From: Hyphomicrobiales bacterium
GTDB lineage: Bacteria > Pseudomonadota > Alphaproteobacteria > Rhizobiales > Rhizobiaceae
Assembly: GCA_900471485.1 (NCBI GenBank)
Contig: UCEU01000019.1
Span: forward strand, 1 to 47,850
DNA length: 47,850 bases
Direction of reading: 5' to 3'
Part shown: positions 1 through 6,243 of the stretch, piece after piece
Numbering within the stretch: the stretch's first letter is position 1
Layout of the letters: each line of letters opens with the position of its first letter
Position numbers and translations under genes: made by a program
The notes under the pieces: generated by a model
Database searches by the model: none
What the model saw: only the letters and a program-made list of their open reading frames with translations
What the model was told of the DNA's origin: nothing

Positions 1-383
1 GGCCCCGCCAAAGGCGAGCTAAAGAGACGACGACGCGACGCTGCGATTTTTGCGGGATCGCGCTCGCATCGCACACTTGGTTGTCGCGGATATGCAATCC
101 ACCGTCTTGGCCATGGCGGGAGGTCGGCCTGGCGCGATCACAAAATCGTGAGTTGCATTATGGAAGCGAAATAAACGGCTCGCGTCATTGAGCGATTATT
201 AATGTAGATGTGCCAGATTGAAGCGGCTGGAAGTACGAAAACAGTGCATGCGCGATCGCCGCATTTCCTTTTGATCCAACCCCGGCGATCGCGGCTTCCA
301 GGCAGCTCCGCGCTTAACCTTACCGGATAACCAATCCAGCGGCATTCACTTGATAATGTTGGGGATTATGGCACTCTGATGCC
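1..383. other. Intergenic region, no gene recognised
   Basis: No convincing reading frame on either strand. The only clear structure is an 11-base perfect inverted repeat, 251-261 with 283-293 (arms built on GCGATCGCCG), separated by 21 bases and without a following T run, so it does not look like a simple terminator. The promoter of the small gene at 384 should lie in the AT-richer end, about 310-380, but no consensus hexamers stand out. Confidence 0.5.
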
Positions 384-608
384 ATGACAAACATTCGTTC
401 ACCCAGATATAATGCCGACGACAGAGCTCGTACGCGGGAATGCGAAAACGTCTGCTCCACGGCCATTACCGATGTTGTCCGCCGCGCTGTCGCGGCGGGA
501 TGGCGCGAAGAGGAAATCGCGCTGCATTTGGCGGATGCCGCCGAAAATTATGTCATGTACCTCGCGACCAAGGCCGAGCGCAGGCTGATGGCCGCCAACA
601 ACAACTGA
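384..608 (+). CDS. Small hypothetical protein (74 aa)
   Basis: A short soluble protein of unknown function. It is rich in Arg, Ala and Glu and is predicted to be mostly helical; the stretch from about residue 25 to 68 reads as amphipathic helix (AAGWREEEIALHLADAAE). There is no signal peptide or membrane segment, and two Cys residues lie at about positions 20 and 24. It stands alone, about 175 bases from the convergent efflux gene. Composition and codon use look like real rhizobial coding sequence, and the ATG fits the frame, but I recognise no family. Confidence 0.55.
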   Translation: MTNIRSPRYNADDRARTRECENVCSTAITDVVRRAVAAGWREEEIALHLADAAENYVMYLATKAERRLMAANNN

Positions 609-785
609 AGTGCCTACCGCGCGCCGGTATTCAGCCACGCGCGGACCGAGGGGAATGCATGCAAGCCCGTGAAAGCGATCCGGCAGGCATGCGCAGACTG
701 AACGCCGAACCGCCCGCGCCTTTCGCGGACGACGAGCCGGACGCTGATTGCGCTGGCATGAACGCACCAGCCACACTCTAGTGGC

Positions 786-1127
786 TCAGTGCGACACCGA
801 TTTCGAGAACAGGTTGACGACGAGCACGCCCGCGATGATCAGCGCGAGCCCGAGGATGGCCGGCAGATCGAGCCGCTGCTTGAAATAAATGAGCCCGACC
901 ATCGAGATCAGCACGATCCCGAGCGCACTCCAAATCGCATAGGCGATACCGACAGGTATCACCCGCAGCGTGATCGACAGGCAATAAAACGCCGCCGCAT
1001 AGCAGACGACCAGTACCAGCGTCGGGCCGAGACGGGTGAACTGCTGCGACAGTTGCAGCGCCGTCGTGCCGATCACCTCGAGCACGATCGCGACGAAAAG
1101 CAGCGCATAGACCGCAACGGGCGCCAT
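786..1127 (-). CDS. SMR family multidrug efflux protein (EmrE/QacE type)
   Basis: A 113-residue inner-membrane protein with four predicted transmembrane helices, the usual size for small multidrug resistance transporters. These work as dual-topology dimers that exchange cationic drugs for protons. The essential membrane-embedded glutamate (Glu14 of EmrE) corresponds to Glu17 in FVAIVLEVIGTTAL, and the family signature YAIWSALGIVLI lies near residues 63-75. It lies 10 bases downstream of a TetR repressor gene on the same strand, so the two form an operon in which the repressor very likely controls the pump. The family is certain; the drug range cannot be predicted. Confidence 0.93.
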   Translation of the reverse strand: MAPVAVYALLFVAIVLEVIGTTALQLSQQFTRLGPTLVLVVCYAAAFYCLSITLRVIPVGIAYAIWSALGIVLISMVGLIYFKQRLDLPAILGLALIIAGVLVVNLFSKSVSH

Positions 1128-1137
1128 GGTCAGATCC

Positions 1138-1707
1138 TCAACGTTCTCTGTTGGTCATATCGATCAGCCGCGCGATGAGTGCCGCGCGATCCTCCGCGCC
1201 GATCTCATGGCTGGCGAGCATGTCGGCGAGCCAAAGGCCATCGGCGGCGAAGCGCACGATCTGCAGATCGACGGATGAATCCGTGCCGACATATTCCTCG
1301 GCGCGCGCCTGCACCCACTGACGCCAGCGATCCCGAAGCCGAGGCTCGGCCAGCAGCGCGATCGTCACCTGCGCCCAATGCGCGGCCTCGTCGGGACTAT
1401 CCCTAAGGTCCGAGACCGCCCTGAGATAGGCACGGCTGAAACGTCCGTAGGACACCGGATCCTCCCGCATCCGCTCTTCCATATCCGCGTCGAAGCGATC
1501 GAGGAGGCTCTCGAACAGCGCATCGATCAGCGCGTTCTTGGTTGGGAAATGATGCAGCAAGCCGCCCTTGCTGATCCCCGAGGCGCCGGAGACGGCGTCG
1601 AGCGTGACCGATCCCATCCCCTGCTCCATCGCCAGCCGCGCGGCGACATCCAGCAACTGCTGGCGAACAAGGGCGGGCTGTTTGCGACGATGGTGAGCTA
1701 TAGACAT
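1138..1707 (-). CDS. TetR family repressor of the adjacent SMR pump
   Basis: A 189-residue regulator with an N-terminal TetR helix-turn-helix (about residues 12-58; VTLDAVSGASGISKGGLLHHFPTKNALIDAL) and a C-terminal ligand domain. The frame stays open further upstream (to 2226), but it then runs opposite the haemoglobin gene; the ATG at 1707 places the DNA-binding domain at the usual distance from the N-terminus. It is the first gene of an operon with the SMR efflux gene. A perfect 6-2-6 inverted repeat inside its own promoter (1721-1734) is a likely operator, which implies autorepression relieved by a toxic ligand. Confidence 0.9.
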   Translation of the reverse strand: MSIAHHRRKQPALVRQQLLDVAARLAMEQGMGSVTLDAVSGASGISKGGLLHHFPTKNALIDALFESLLDRFDADMEERMREDPVSYGRFSRAYLRAVSDLRDSPDEAAHWAQVTIALLAEPRLRDRWRQWVQARAEEYVGTDSSVDLQIVRFAADGLWLADMLASHEIGAEDRAALIARLIDMTNRER

Positions 1708-1713
1708 GGGCCA

Positions 1714-1742
1714 TAAAGATACCGTCCAGACGGTTTTGTCAA
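1714..1742 (-). promoter_or_regulatory. Promoter of tetR-SMR with embedded operator
   Basis: On the minus strand a perfect -35 hexamer TTGACA (1742-1737) is followed by the inverted repeat ACCGTC-CA-GACGGT (1734-1721) and then a weak -10 (TATCTT at 1721-1716 or the hexamers just after it). The palindrome fills the spacer, the classic place for a TetR-type repressor to block RNA polymerase. The start codon at 1707 is only a few bases further on, so the leader must be very short. The hexamer and the palindrome are seen directly; the binding partner is inferred. Confidence 0.65.
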
Positions 1743-1854
1743 GCCAATCTGGCGACAGTGCCTGTCGCCACAAGCGAATTGCCGCATCCCCGCGGTAACG
1801 GTTGCGATCCCGGCTCCGGCGATGCAATACGAGCCGACGATCGAGGATTGAATT

Positions 1855-2244
1855 GTGAGCGAAGAAGTCATCACGCTGTATCAGGCCGTTGGCGGGGAGC
1901 CGACCATCCGGGCGCTGTCCCGCCGCTTCTACGAGCTGATGGATACGCTGCCGGAAGCGCGCCATGTCCGCGCCGTGCATCCGCCGACGCTCGAAGGCAG
2001 TGAAGCGAAGTTCTACGACTACATGACAGGCTATCTCGGCGGCCCGCCGCTCTACACAGACAAGCACGGTCACCCCAGACTGAGGAGCCGGCACTTCGTC
2101 GCCGAGATCGGCCCGGCCGAGCGTGACGAATGGCTGCTCTGCTTCCGCCAGGCGCTGGAAGAAACGGTGCCCCATCCCAAGCTGCGCGCGCTGATATGGG
2201 AACCGATCGAGCGCCTCGCCTTTCACATGCAGAACAAGGAATAG
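1855..2244 (+). CDS. Group II truncated haemoglobin
   Basis: A 129-residue 2-on-2 globin. The sequence begins LYQAVGGEPTIRALSRRFYELMD, the conserved helix A/B start of truncated haemoglobins, and has the YDYMTGYLGGPPLY block followed by HPRLRSRHF, which carries the proximal His, as in group II (TrHbO) proteins. Proteins of this group bind O2, and often NO or peroxide, in redox or nitrosative defence. The start is GTG, with GAGG 8 bases upstream (1843-1846). The gene is divergent from tetR-SMR and ends 4 bases before a DUF423 membrane gene, with which it is probably co-transcribed. Confidence 0.9.
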   Translation: MSEEVITLYQAVGGEPTIRALSRRFYELMDTLPEARHVRAVHPPTLEGSEAKFYDYMTGYLGGPPLYTDKHGHPRLRSRHFVAEIGPAERDEWLLCFRQALEETVPHPKLRALIWEPIERLAFHMQNKE

Positions 2245-2248
2245 CCGG

Positions 2249-2629
2249 ATGATCCCGAACTCGCGCTTCGTGCCGGCCTTCTATGTGCTGTCAGGCATTT
2301 TCGGCTTCGCCGGCGTCGCCCTCTCGGCCGCGGCCGCGCACGCCGGTGGCGATCCGCATCTTCTGGCCTCGGCAGCCGCGATGTGCCTGGCTCATGCCCC
2401 TGCCCTGCTGGCGCTGGCGATCGGCGCCGAGAAGCTGAAGACAGCGACTATCGCGGGCGTACTGATCGGCGTCGGCACGATCCTGTTCGCCGGTGACCTC
2501 GTGATGCTGCGCTTCGCCGGATCGGGCCTCTTCCCGATGGCGGCGCCGACAGGCGGTTTCGCGATGATGTTCGGCTGGCTCGCGGTGGCACTCGGCGCCG
2601 TCTTCCGCGGCGGCGTTAGGACTGGTTAA
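2249..2629 (+). CDS. DUF423-like small membrane protein
   Basis: A 126-residue integral membrane protein with four predicted transmembrane helices (about residues 8-30, 40-60, 66-86 and 98-120). The layout FxxLSGIxGFxGVALSAAAAHA near the N-terminus and GxxLFAGDL in the third helix resemble the DUF423 (YgdD-like) family, whose function is not established. It starts 4 bases after the truncated haemoglobin gene, so the two are probably translated from one message. It is convergent with the VOC gene and overlaps it by 14 bases. Confidence 0.75.
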   Translation: MIPNSRFVPAFYVLSGIFGFAGVALSAAAAHAGGDPHLLASAAAMCLAHAPALLALAIGAEKLKTATIAGVLIGVGTILFAGDLVMLRFAGSGLFPMAAPTGGFAMMFGWLAVALGAVFRGGVRTG

Positions 2630-2987
2630 GCGGTATCCGGCCGAAGCGGAGCAGATTGCCGTGCGGATCATGGATGTAGAACTCTTCCATGTTCCACGGC
2701 CGCACCTCGAGCTTGGTGAGGCTCTTCACGCCCCTGGCCGCATATTCCGCATGCAGCGCGCCAATACCGCCACCACGCAGATAGACTGACGTGCGCTCGC
2801 AGAGCGAGCGATCATCGGCCAGCCAGAAATGCAGTTCCATATCGTCCCGGCGCACGATCAGGTAATCCGGCGCCTGATAAACGATCTGGCTGAAACCGAG
2901 TTCGTCGCGATAGAAGACAAGCGTCTCATCGATATGGAGAGACGGAAGCACCGGCAGAACCTCAATGCGATCGGGGTTTTCCGCCAT
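2616..2987 (-). CDS. VOC / glyoxalase-bleomycin resistance-like protein
   Basis: A 123-residue protein of the vicinal oxygen chelate superfamily. It has the bleomycin-resistance pattern: an N-terminal beta-alpha motif VLPSLHIDETLVFYRDELGF, a central MELHFWLADD strand and a C-terminal EFYIHDPHGNLLRFG motif, where His and Glu residues of this fold bind metal or ligand. It is the last gene of an operon that also encodes an IsdG-like monooxygenase (2 bases upstream), an 89-residue unknown and a DUF2325 protein. Its substrate is unknown; the context makes a haem breakdown product or an antibiotic possible, but this is inference only. Confidence 0.85.
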   Translation of the reverse strand: MAENPDRIEVLPVLPSLHIDETLVFYRDELGFSQIVYQAPDYLIVRRDDMELHFWLADDRSLCERTSVYLRGGGIGALHAEYAARGVKSLTKLEVRPWNMEEFYIHDPHGNLLRFGRIPLNQS

Positions 2988-2989
2988 TC

Positions 2990-3307
2990 TCAGATACCGT
3001 CCACGACGTTGAAACCTTCGAAGACCGGCGGCCCCTTGTACATGGCCTTGCGATCCCCCGCATTGCGGTGGGCCGCGCGGAATTCCTCCGACTTCGTCCA
3101 GTTCAGGAAATCGGCCTCGCTCTTCCAGATCGTGTGCGAGGCAAACAGCGTGTAGCCGCCCTCGACATTCTCCCTGCCGCGCAGCAGCCGGAACTCGACG
3201 AACCCGGAGACCTTCGAGAGACCGGAATCGCGATTGCGCCACACGTCCTCGAAGTCCGCTTCCGAACCCGTCGCCACCTGAAAGCGGTTCATCGCAATAA
3301 AGGTCAT
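2990..3307 (-). CDS. hmuQ: IsdG-like haem-degrading monooxygenase (ABM fold)
   Basis: A 105-residue antibiotic-biosynthesis-monooxygenase fold protein. The catalytic triad of IsdG/IsdI haem oxygenases (Asn, Trp, His) is present with the right spacing: Asn7 in MTFIAMNRF, Trp70 in FLNWTKSEEF and His80 in RAAHRN, the last two 10 residues apart as in IsdG. Such enzymes open haem and release iron without a classical haem oxygenase fold. Rhizobial relatives are called HmuQ or HmuD, so the symbol is by analogy. An upstream in-frame start at 3316 would overlap the preceding stop; the ATG at 3307 gives the family's usual N-terminus. The gene is about 3 kb from hmuPSTUV. Confidence 0.85.
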   Translation of the reverse strand: MTFIAMNRFQVATGSEADFEDVWRNRDSGLSKVSGFVEFRLLRGRENVEGGYTLFASHTIWKSEADFLNWTKSEEFRAAHRNAGDRKAMYKGPPVFEGFNVVDGI

Positions 3308-3312
3308 TGGCC

Positions 3313-3582
3313 TCACGCCTTTCGTTTACGCTCGGCCCTCGTCGCAGCGAAGGCGACGACATTATTGCCGTTGGCTGCATCCGGGCCAAGCGGCTTTTCG
3401 GACGGCTGGCCAGACAGCCGCGCTTCCCATGCGGGAAACTCGGTTACGTTGGGGTAGTGCGCGCGCCGTTCGGCATTGCGCATCATCAGATCGTAGAGTT
3501 CGGGCACCAGTCCATCGCCATTCTGTGCGGCGAGCTTGTGCAGGCCGATCATCATGAAGCCCTCGGGGCGTTCGTCATTCAT
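3313..3582 (-). CDS. Unknown 89-residue protein in the IsdG-like operon
   Basis: A small soluble protein, polar and basic at its C-terminus (ATRAERKRKA). It has a predicted helical N-terminal half (MIGLHKLAAQNGDGLVPELYDLMMRNAERRA) and a Pro/Gly-rich middle. No signal peptide, membrane segment or known motif was seen. Its start overlaps the stop of the DUF2325 gene by 4 bases and its stop lies 5 bases before the monooxygenase ATG, so translation is probably coupled. Conserved placement between DUF2325 and a haem oxygenase would suggest a role in haem or iron handling. I do not recognise a family. Confidence 0.65.
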   Translation of the reverse strand: MNDERPEGFMMIGLHKLAAQNGDGLVPELYDLMMRNAERRAHYPNVTEFPAWEARLSGQPSEKPLGPDAANGNNVVAFAATRAERKRKA

Positions 3583-3986
3583 CTGGAAGCGTCTCGTTCA
3601 TTCATCGTGGTGAGCGCGCGCTCGAGGCTGGACTTGCTGCCGTTGCGCAGCGGAATGAAGGTCTTGCCGAACTTCTTGCAGCCGGTCTTAACGCGCAAAC
3701 AAGCATCGTGGCTAATACAGTCGATGGGGCAGAATACGCAGTCGACCGACGGAAGCACGGTATCGATGCGCGAAACCGCCTCGCGCAGGCCGCCATCGTG
3801 GTGGATCAGCTCGGCGCCGAAATTGCTGGCGATCTGCCTCAGATGCGCCACCTGGCAGTCACGCCCGCCGACATAGAGGAAGCTGCGACCATCGAGCTTG
3901 GACCGCCCGGAATCCTCCTGAACCGTGCTTGCATCCACGTTAACGCGGATCTCCCGGTTCGTCCCCTTCTTCCCCTTACGCGCCAT
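3579..3986 (-). CDS. DUF2325 domain protein
   Basis: A 135-residue protein with a basic N-terminus (MARKGKKGTNRE) and a DUF2325 domain from about residue 34: SFLYVGGRDCQVAHLRQIASNFGAEL, then CVFCPIDCISHDACLRVKTGC and a Lys-rich end. The Cys cluster (six Cys within about 24 residues, counting both halves of CVFCPIDC) suggests a metal or Fe-S site, though the family is uncharacterised. It is the promoter-proximal gene of the operon with the 89-residue unknown, the IsdG-like enzyme and the VOC protein. A TGA-N9-TCA site lies about 90 bases upstream. Iron-responsive expression is inferred. Confidence 0.8.
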   Translation of the reverse strand: MARKGKKGTNREIRVNVDASTVQEDSGRSKLDGRSFLYVGGRDCQVAHLRQIASNFGAELIHHDGGLREAVSRIDTVLPSVDCVFCPIDCISHDACLRVKTGCKKFGKTFIPLRNGSKSSLERALTTMNERDASR

Positions 3987-4076
3987 TTACCACCCGTTCG
4001 CTCATTGATCGGCACACGATTCCCGTGTGTATGAACGGACCTTAGTAAACTTGATTTTTATAGTAAAGTATAAAGT

Positions 4077-4091
4077 TGATTTTTTTTATCA
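4077..4091 (-). promoter_or_regulatory. TGA-N9-TCA iron-responsive (RirA-type) site upstream of DUF2325 operon
   Basis: TGA (4077-4079), nine bases (eight T and one A), TCA (4089-4091): an exact match to the iron-responsive operator bound by RirA in Rhizobium. It lies about 90 bases upstream of the DUF2325 start (minus strand), in an AT-rich stretch that also holds TTTATA-N6-TATAAA (4057-4074). The motif is short and would occur by chance roughly once per 4 kb, but its position in the only intergenic space before a haem-related operon supports it. Confidence 0.5.
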
Positions 4092-4097
4092 TATTTT

Positions 4098-4122
4098 CCG
4101 GCCGGTGCTACTCACCGGCCGG
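4098..4122. repeat. Strong hairpin over the tonB stop codon
   Basis: A perfect 10-base stem, CCGGCCGGTG (4098-4107) and CACCGGCCGG (4113-4122), with a 5-base loop, overlapping the stop codon of tonB. On the tonB (minus) strand it is followed by an A-rich rather than a T-rich stretch, so it is not a textbook intrinsic terminator. It may protect the message end or partly end transcription before the DUF2325 operon. Confidence 0.5.
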
Positions 4123-5413
4123 TAACCTGGACTTCCTGCGTAAATGTCCAGCTCGGCTTGCCCCATTCCGCGGGAAGCGGCGGGAACGGCGCGGCGCGGC
4201 GAACACCATCGACGACGGCCTGGTCAAGCTCTCCGATACCCGAGCTGCGTGCCACAGCGAGACCGCTAAGCGCACCGGACGAACCGATCGTCAGACGAAC
4301 GCGGACGCTCATCGACGCGCTCATGCGCTTGTATTCGGAGGGAACCCTGACGGAGCGCCGAATACGCGACTGCACCTTGCCGGGATAGTTGGCGACGGCG
4401 GCACTGCCTGCACCACCCGTGCTGCCCGAGCTGCGCGAATTGCGGTCGGATTGGGCAGCCTCGTCACCATCGACGGAGCCTCGTCTCGAATCCTGCTTGT
4501 TCTCGCCCTGCGAACCGGCCGCCTGCGTCGTCTTTTTCGGCGGCTGCTTCTTCTCGACGGGCTTCGGCTTCTTGACCGGCGTCTCGGCCTTCGGCTTCGG
4601 CGTCGGAGTTGGCGTCACGTCAGGCTCCGGGGCAACCTCGGCCGTCTCGGTCGGCTGCACCGGCGTCACCTCTTCCGGCGTTGCCTGCGCGACCGGCGGC
4701 GTTTCCGGCGGAACTTCTTCCGGCACCTGCGTCGCCATCGGCTGCACGACCGATGTTTCCGCCGGCGACATTGAGGTCAGAACCTCGGGCTCCTGCGCCG
4801 TTGCATTCTCGGGAGAAACACGCGTAACCTGCTGCGTGGGCGCGACAGCCTGCGGCTCGGTCGGCTGCGCCTGCTCAGGCGTAACTTCCGTCGGCTGCAC
4901 GGTTTCAGGTTGAACGCTTTCGGCGACCACTTCATCCGGCTGCGGATCCTCGACATCCTCGCCGGCGGATTGCTGGTCCGCCTCGGAATCGCCAAGGATG
5001 ATCACGCTTACCGCCTCGCCGGCCTCTTCAACCGGCTCCTCGGGCGTCACGACAATGCCGATCAGCAAGGCGGCGACAAGCGCCACGTGGAAGATCAGCG
5101 AGCTGACGCAGGCGGCGGTGACCACCCACTTGCGCTTGCCCTTTGTCGCGGCTTCCTTCTCGACCGACGCATCCATGCTCGGCGCGGCGGCGTGGCCGCT
5201 GCTGGCGCTTCTGGGGTCCTGCGGGAAGGATTCGATATGCGCGAACCGCGCATAATGGATGACGGCTTCGGCCGCCGGCTGGCGAGGACAATTGCGCAGG
5301 TCCGACATTTCATGTCCCGGGTGCATTCCGGGATTGTTGTCGTTCGTCCCGGCATCAGCGACCGGCTCCTCAATGAGAACATGTCTCAATCTGGACTTTG
5401 CTGAAACTGCCAT
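4112..5413 (-). CDS. tonB: Energy transducer TonB
   Basis: A 433-residue TonB protein. An unusually long cytoplasmic N-terminus (about 95 residues) precedes the single membrane anchor (about 96-122, WVVTAACVSSLIFHVALVAALLIGIVV). A long periplasmic Pro/Glu/Val-rich spacer with many PTE and TPEE repeats and a KPKAETPVKKPKP basic patch (about 130-300) follows, and then a C-terminal TonB box-binding domain ending YPGKVQSRIRRS...FPPLPAEW. It transmits proton-motive energy from ExbB-ExbD to outer-membrane haem or siderophore receptors. The start at 5413 has GAGG nearby; a later Met at residue 30 or 36 is possible. It is encoded with a secreted protein gene upstream and divergent from hmuPSTUV. Confidence 0.93.
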   Translation of the reverse strand: MAVSAKSRLRHVLIEEPVADAGTNDNNPGMHPGHEMSDLRNCPRQPAAEAVIHYARFAHIESFPQDPRSASSGHAAAPSMDASVEKEAATKGKRKWVVTAACVSSLIFHVALVAALLIGIVVTPEEPVEEAGEAVSVIILGDSEADQQSAGEDVEDPQPDEVVAESVQPETVQPTEVTPEQAQPTEPQAVAPTQQVTRVSPENATAQEPEVLTSMSPAETSVVQPMATQVPEEVPPETPPVAQATPEEVTPVQPTETAEVAPEPDVTPTPTPKPKAETPVKKPKPVEKKQPPKKTTQAAGSQGENKQDSRRGSVDGDEAAQSDRNSRSSGSTGGAGSAAVANYPGKVQSRIRRSVRVPSEYKRMSASMSVRVRLTIGSSGALSGLAVARSSGIGELDQAVVDGVRRAAPFPPLPAEWGKPSWTFTQEVQVTGR

Positions 5414-5446
5414 ATGCGTATGCCTCGGTCAGTTGAACCTGAAACC

Positions 5447-5467
5447 CGCCGGACGTCATGTCCGGCG
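5447..5467. repeat. Intercistronic hairpin between secreted-protein gene and tonB
   Basis: An 8-base perfect stem CGCCGGAC (5447-5454) and GTCCGGCG (5460-5467) with a 5-base loop. It lies in the 60-base gap between the two minus-strand genes and has no T run behind it. It could stabilise the upstream message or lower tonB expression relative to it. Confidence 0.4.
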
Positions 5468-5473
5468 AGCCAC

Positions 5474-5908
5474 TCAACCCTCGAAAGGAACTGAAACCTG
5501 CGAACGGGTCACCAGACCCTTCATGCACTCACCTGCAGCCAAGCCGTCGCAGACAGGCGTGTCGTTGATCAGGATGCGGGTCACGGTCTCGCACTTCACG
5601 TTCGGCATATCGAACTGCCGCACGCGCTTCTTGCCCTGCGGCAGGTCGCGGAAGTCGAGAACGGTGACGCGGTCGACGGCATTCTTGTCGTTGAAGAAGG
5701 CAAGCTCGAAGGAGATCTTGTTGATCGGCGCGGCAAGGTTATTCAGTGCCACGAAGGTCATCATGCAGCCCTTCTGCGAGGGCGCCAGGGCGTTAAGCTC
5801 GACCTCGAGACCAGCCTTCTGCGCGGCCTCCTGTGCATAGGCCTGCGACACCGCCGATACCGCCAAAAGCAAGCCCGCCACGAGCCTTGTTGCACCGCTC
5901 ATCGCCAT
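5474..5908 (-). CDS. Secreted protein of unknown function encoded with tonB
   Basis: A 144-residue protein with a clear Sec signal peptide (MAMSGATRLVAGLLLAVSAVSQAYA, cleavage before QEAAQK), so it is likely periplasmic. The mature part is a predicted beta-rich domain with four Cys: one in GCMMTFVALNN, one in NVKCETVTRI and two in VCDGLAAGECMKG, which may form disulphides. It is the first gene of a two-gene unit with tonB (60-base gap) and is divergent from hmuP, sharing the probable iron-responsive control region. I recognise no characterised family; a role in TonB-dependent uptake or the envelope is inferred from position only. Confidence 0.8.
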   Translation of the reverse strand: MAMSGATRLVAGLLLAVSAVSQAYAQEAAQKAGLEVELNALAPSQKGCMMTFVALNNLAAPINKISFELAFFNDKNAVDRVTVLDFRDLPQGKKRVRQFDMPNVKCETVTRILINDTPVCDGLAAGECMKGLVTRSQVSVPFEG

Positions 5909-6050
5909 TCCACATTCTCCAGCATTTGCTCAAATATGAGTTTTTAAGTCCGCTATTGCGTCTTTAAAAAATGATGACTATGAGAGTCAACATAATTATG
6001 AGCAAAACCGCACGCCCGGCGTGCAGTTCGAGCGGAACTAACCGACTGAA
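5909..6050. promoter_or_regulatory. Divergent control region of tonB unit and hmuPSTUV
   Basis: An AT-rich 142-base gap between divergent haem/iron genes. It contains an exact TGA-N9-TCA (TGA 5975-5977, TCA 5987-5989), the iron-responsive operator of RirA, and a palindrome CTCA-AATA-TGAG (5929-5940). Both transcription units should be repressed when iron is plentiful. Which element serves which direction cannot be told from sequence. Confidence 0.6.
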
Positions 6051-6233
6051 ATGATGGTTGATAAACCAGACGCATCAAAGCATGTGGCGCTTCAGCGTGC
6101 TCCCACGGCGGAAGTACGCATCATGGAAAGCACCGATATTTTTCGCGGGGCCAGCGAGATCATGATCCATCACGATGGTGTGATCTATCGCATGAAGATT
6201 ACCCGCCAGGGCAAACTCATTCTCAATAAGTAG
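6051..6233 (+). CDS. hmuP: Haemin uptake protein HmuP (HemP family)
   Basis: A 60-residue HemP/HmuP protein. The conserved C-terminal block is RIMESTDIFRGASEIMIHHDGVIYRMKITRQGKLILNK, of which the segment IMIHHDGVIYRMKITRQGK is diagnostic. In Sinorhizobium and Bradyrhizobium HmuP is a regulatory protein needed to activate the outer-membrane haem receptor gene, rather than a transporter subunit. Two adjacent ATG codons (6051, 6054) can serve as start. It is first in the operon, 10 bases before hmuS, downstream of a RirA-type site. No haem receptor gene (shmR/hmuR) is present in this window. Confidence 0.93.
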   Translation: MMVDKPDASKHVALQRAPTAEVRIMESTDIFRGASEIMIHHDGVIYRMKITRQGKLILNK

Positions 6234-6243
6234 GGGCATTGTA

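Noticed and set aside
1708..2226. N-terminal extension of the TetR gene to 2226
   Set aside because: It would lie opposite the truncated haemoglobin and place 170 residues of unrelated sequence before the DNA-binding domain.
6035..6062. GGAAC-N19-TT EcfG promoter at the hmuP start
   Set aside because: The -10 would fall inside the hmuP coding sequence, so it cannot drive hmuP and is probably chance.
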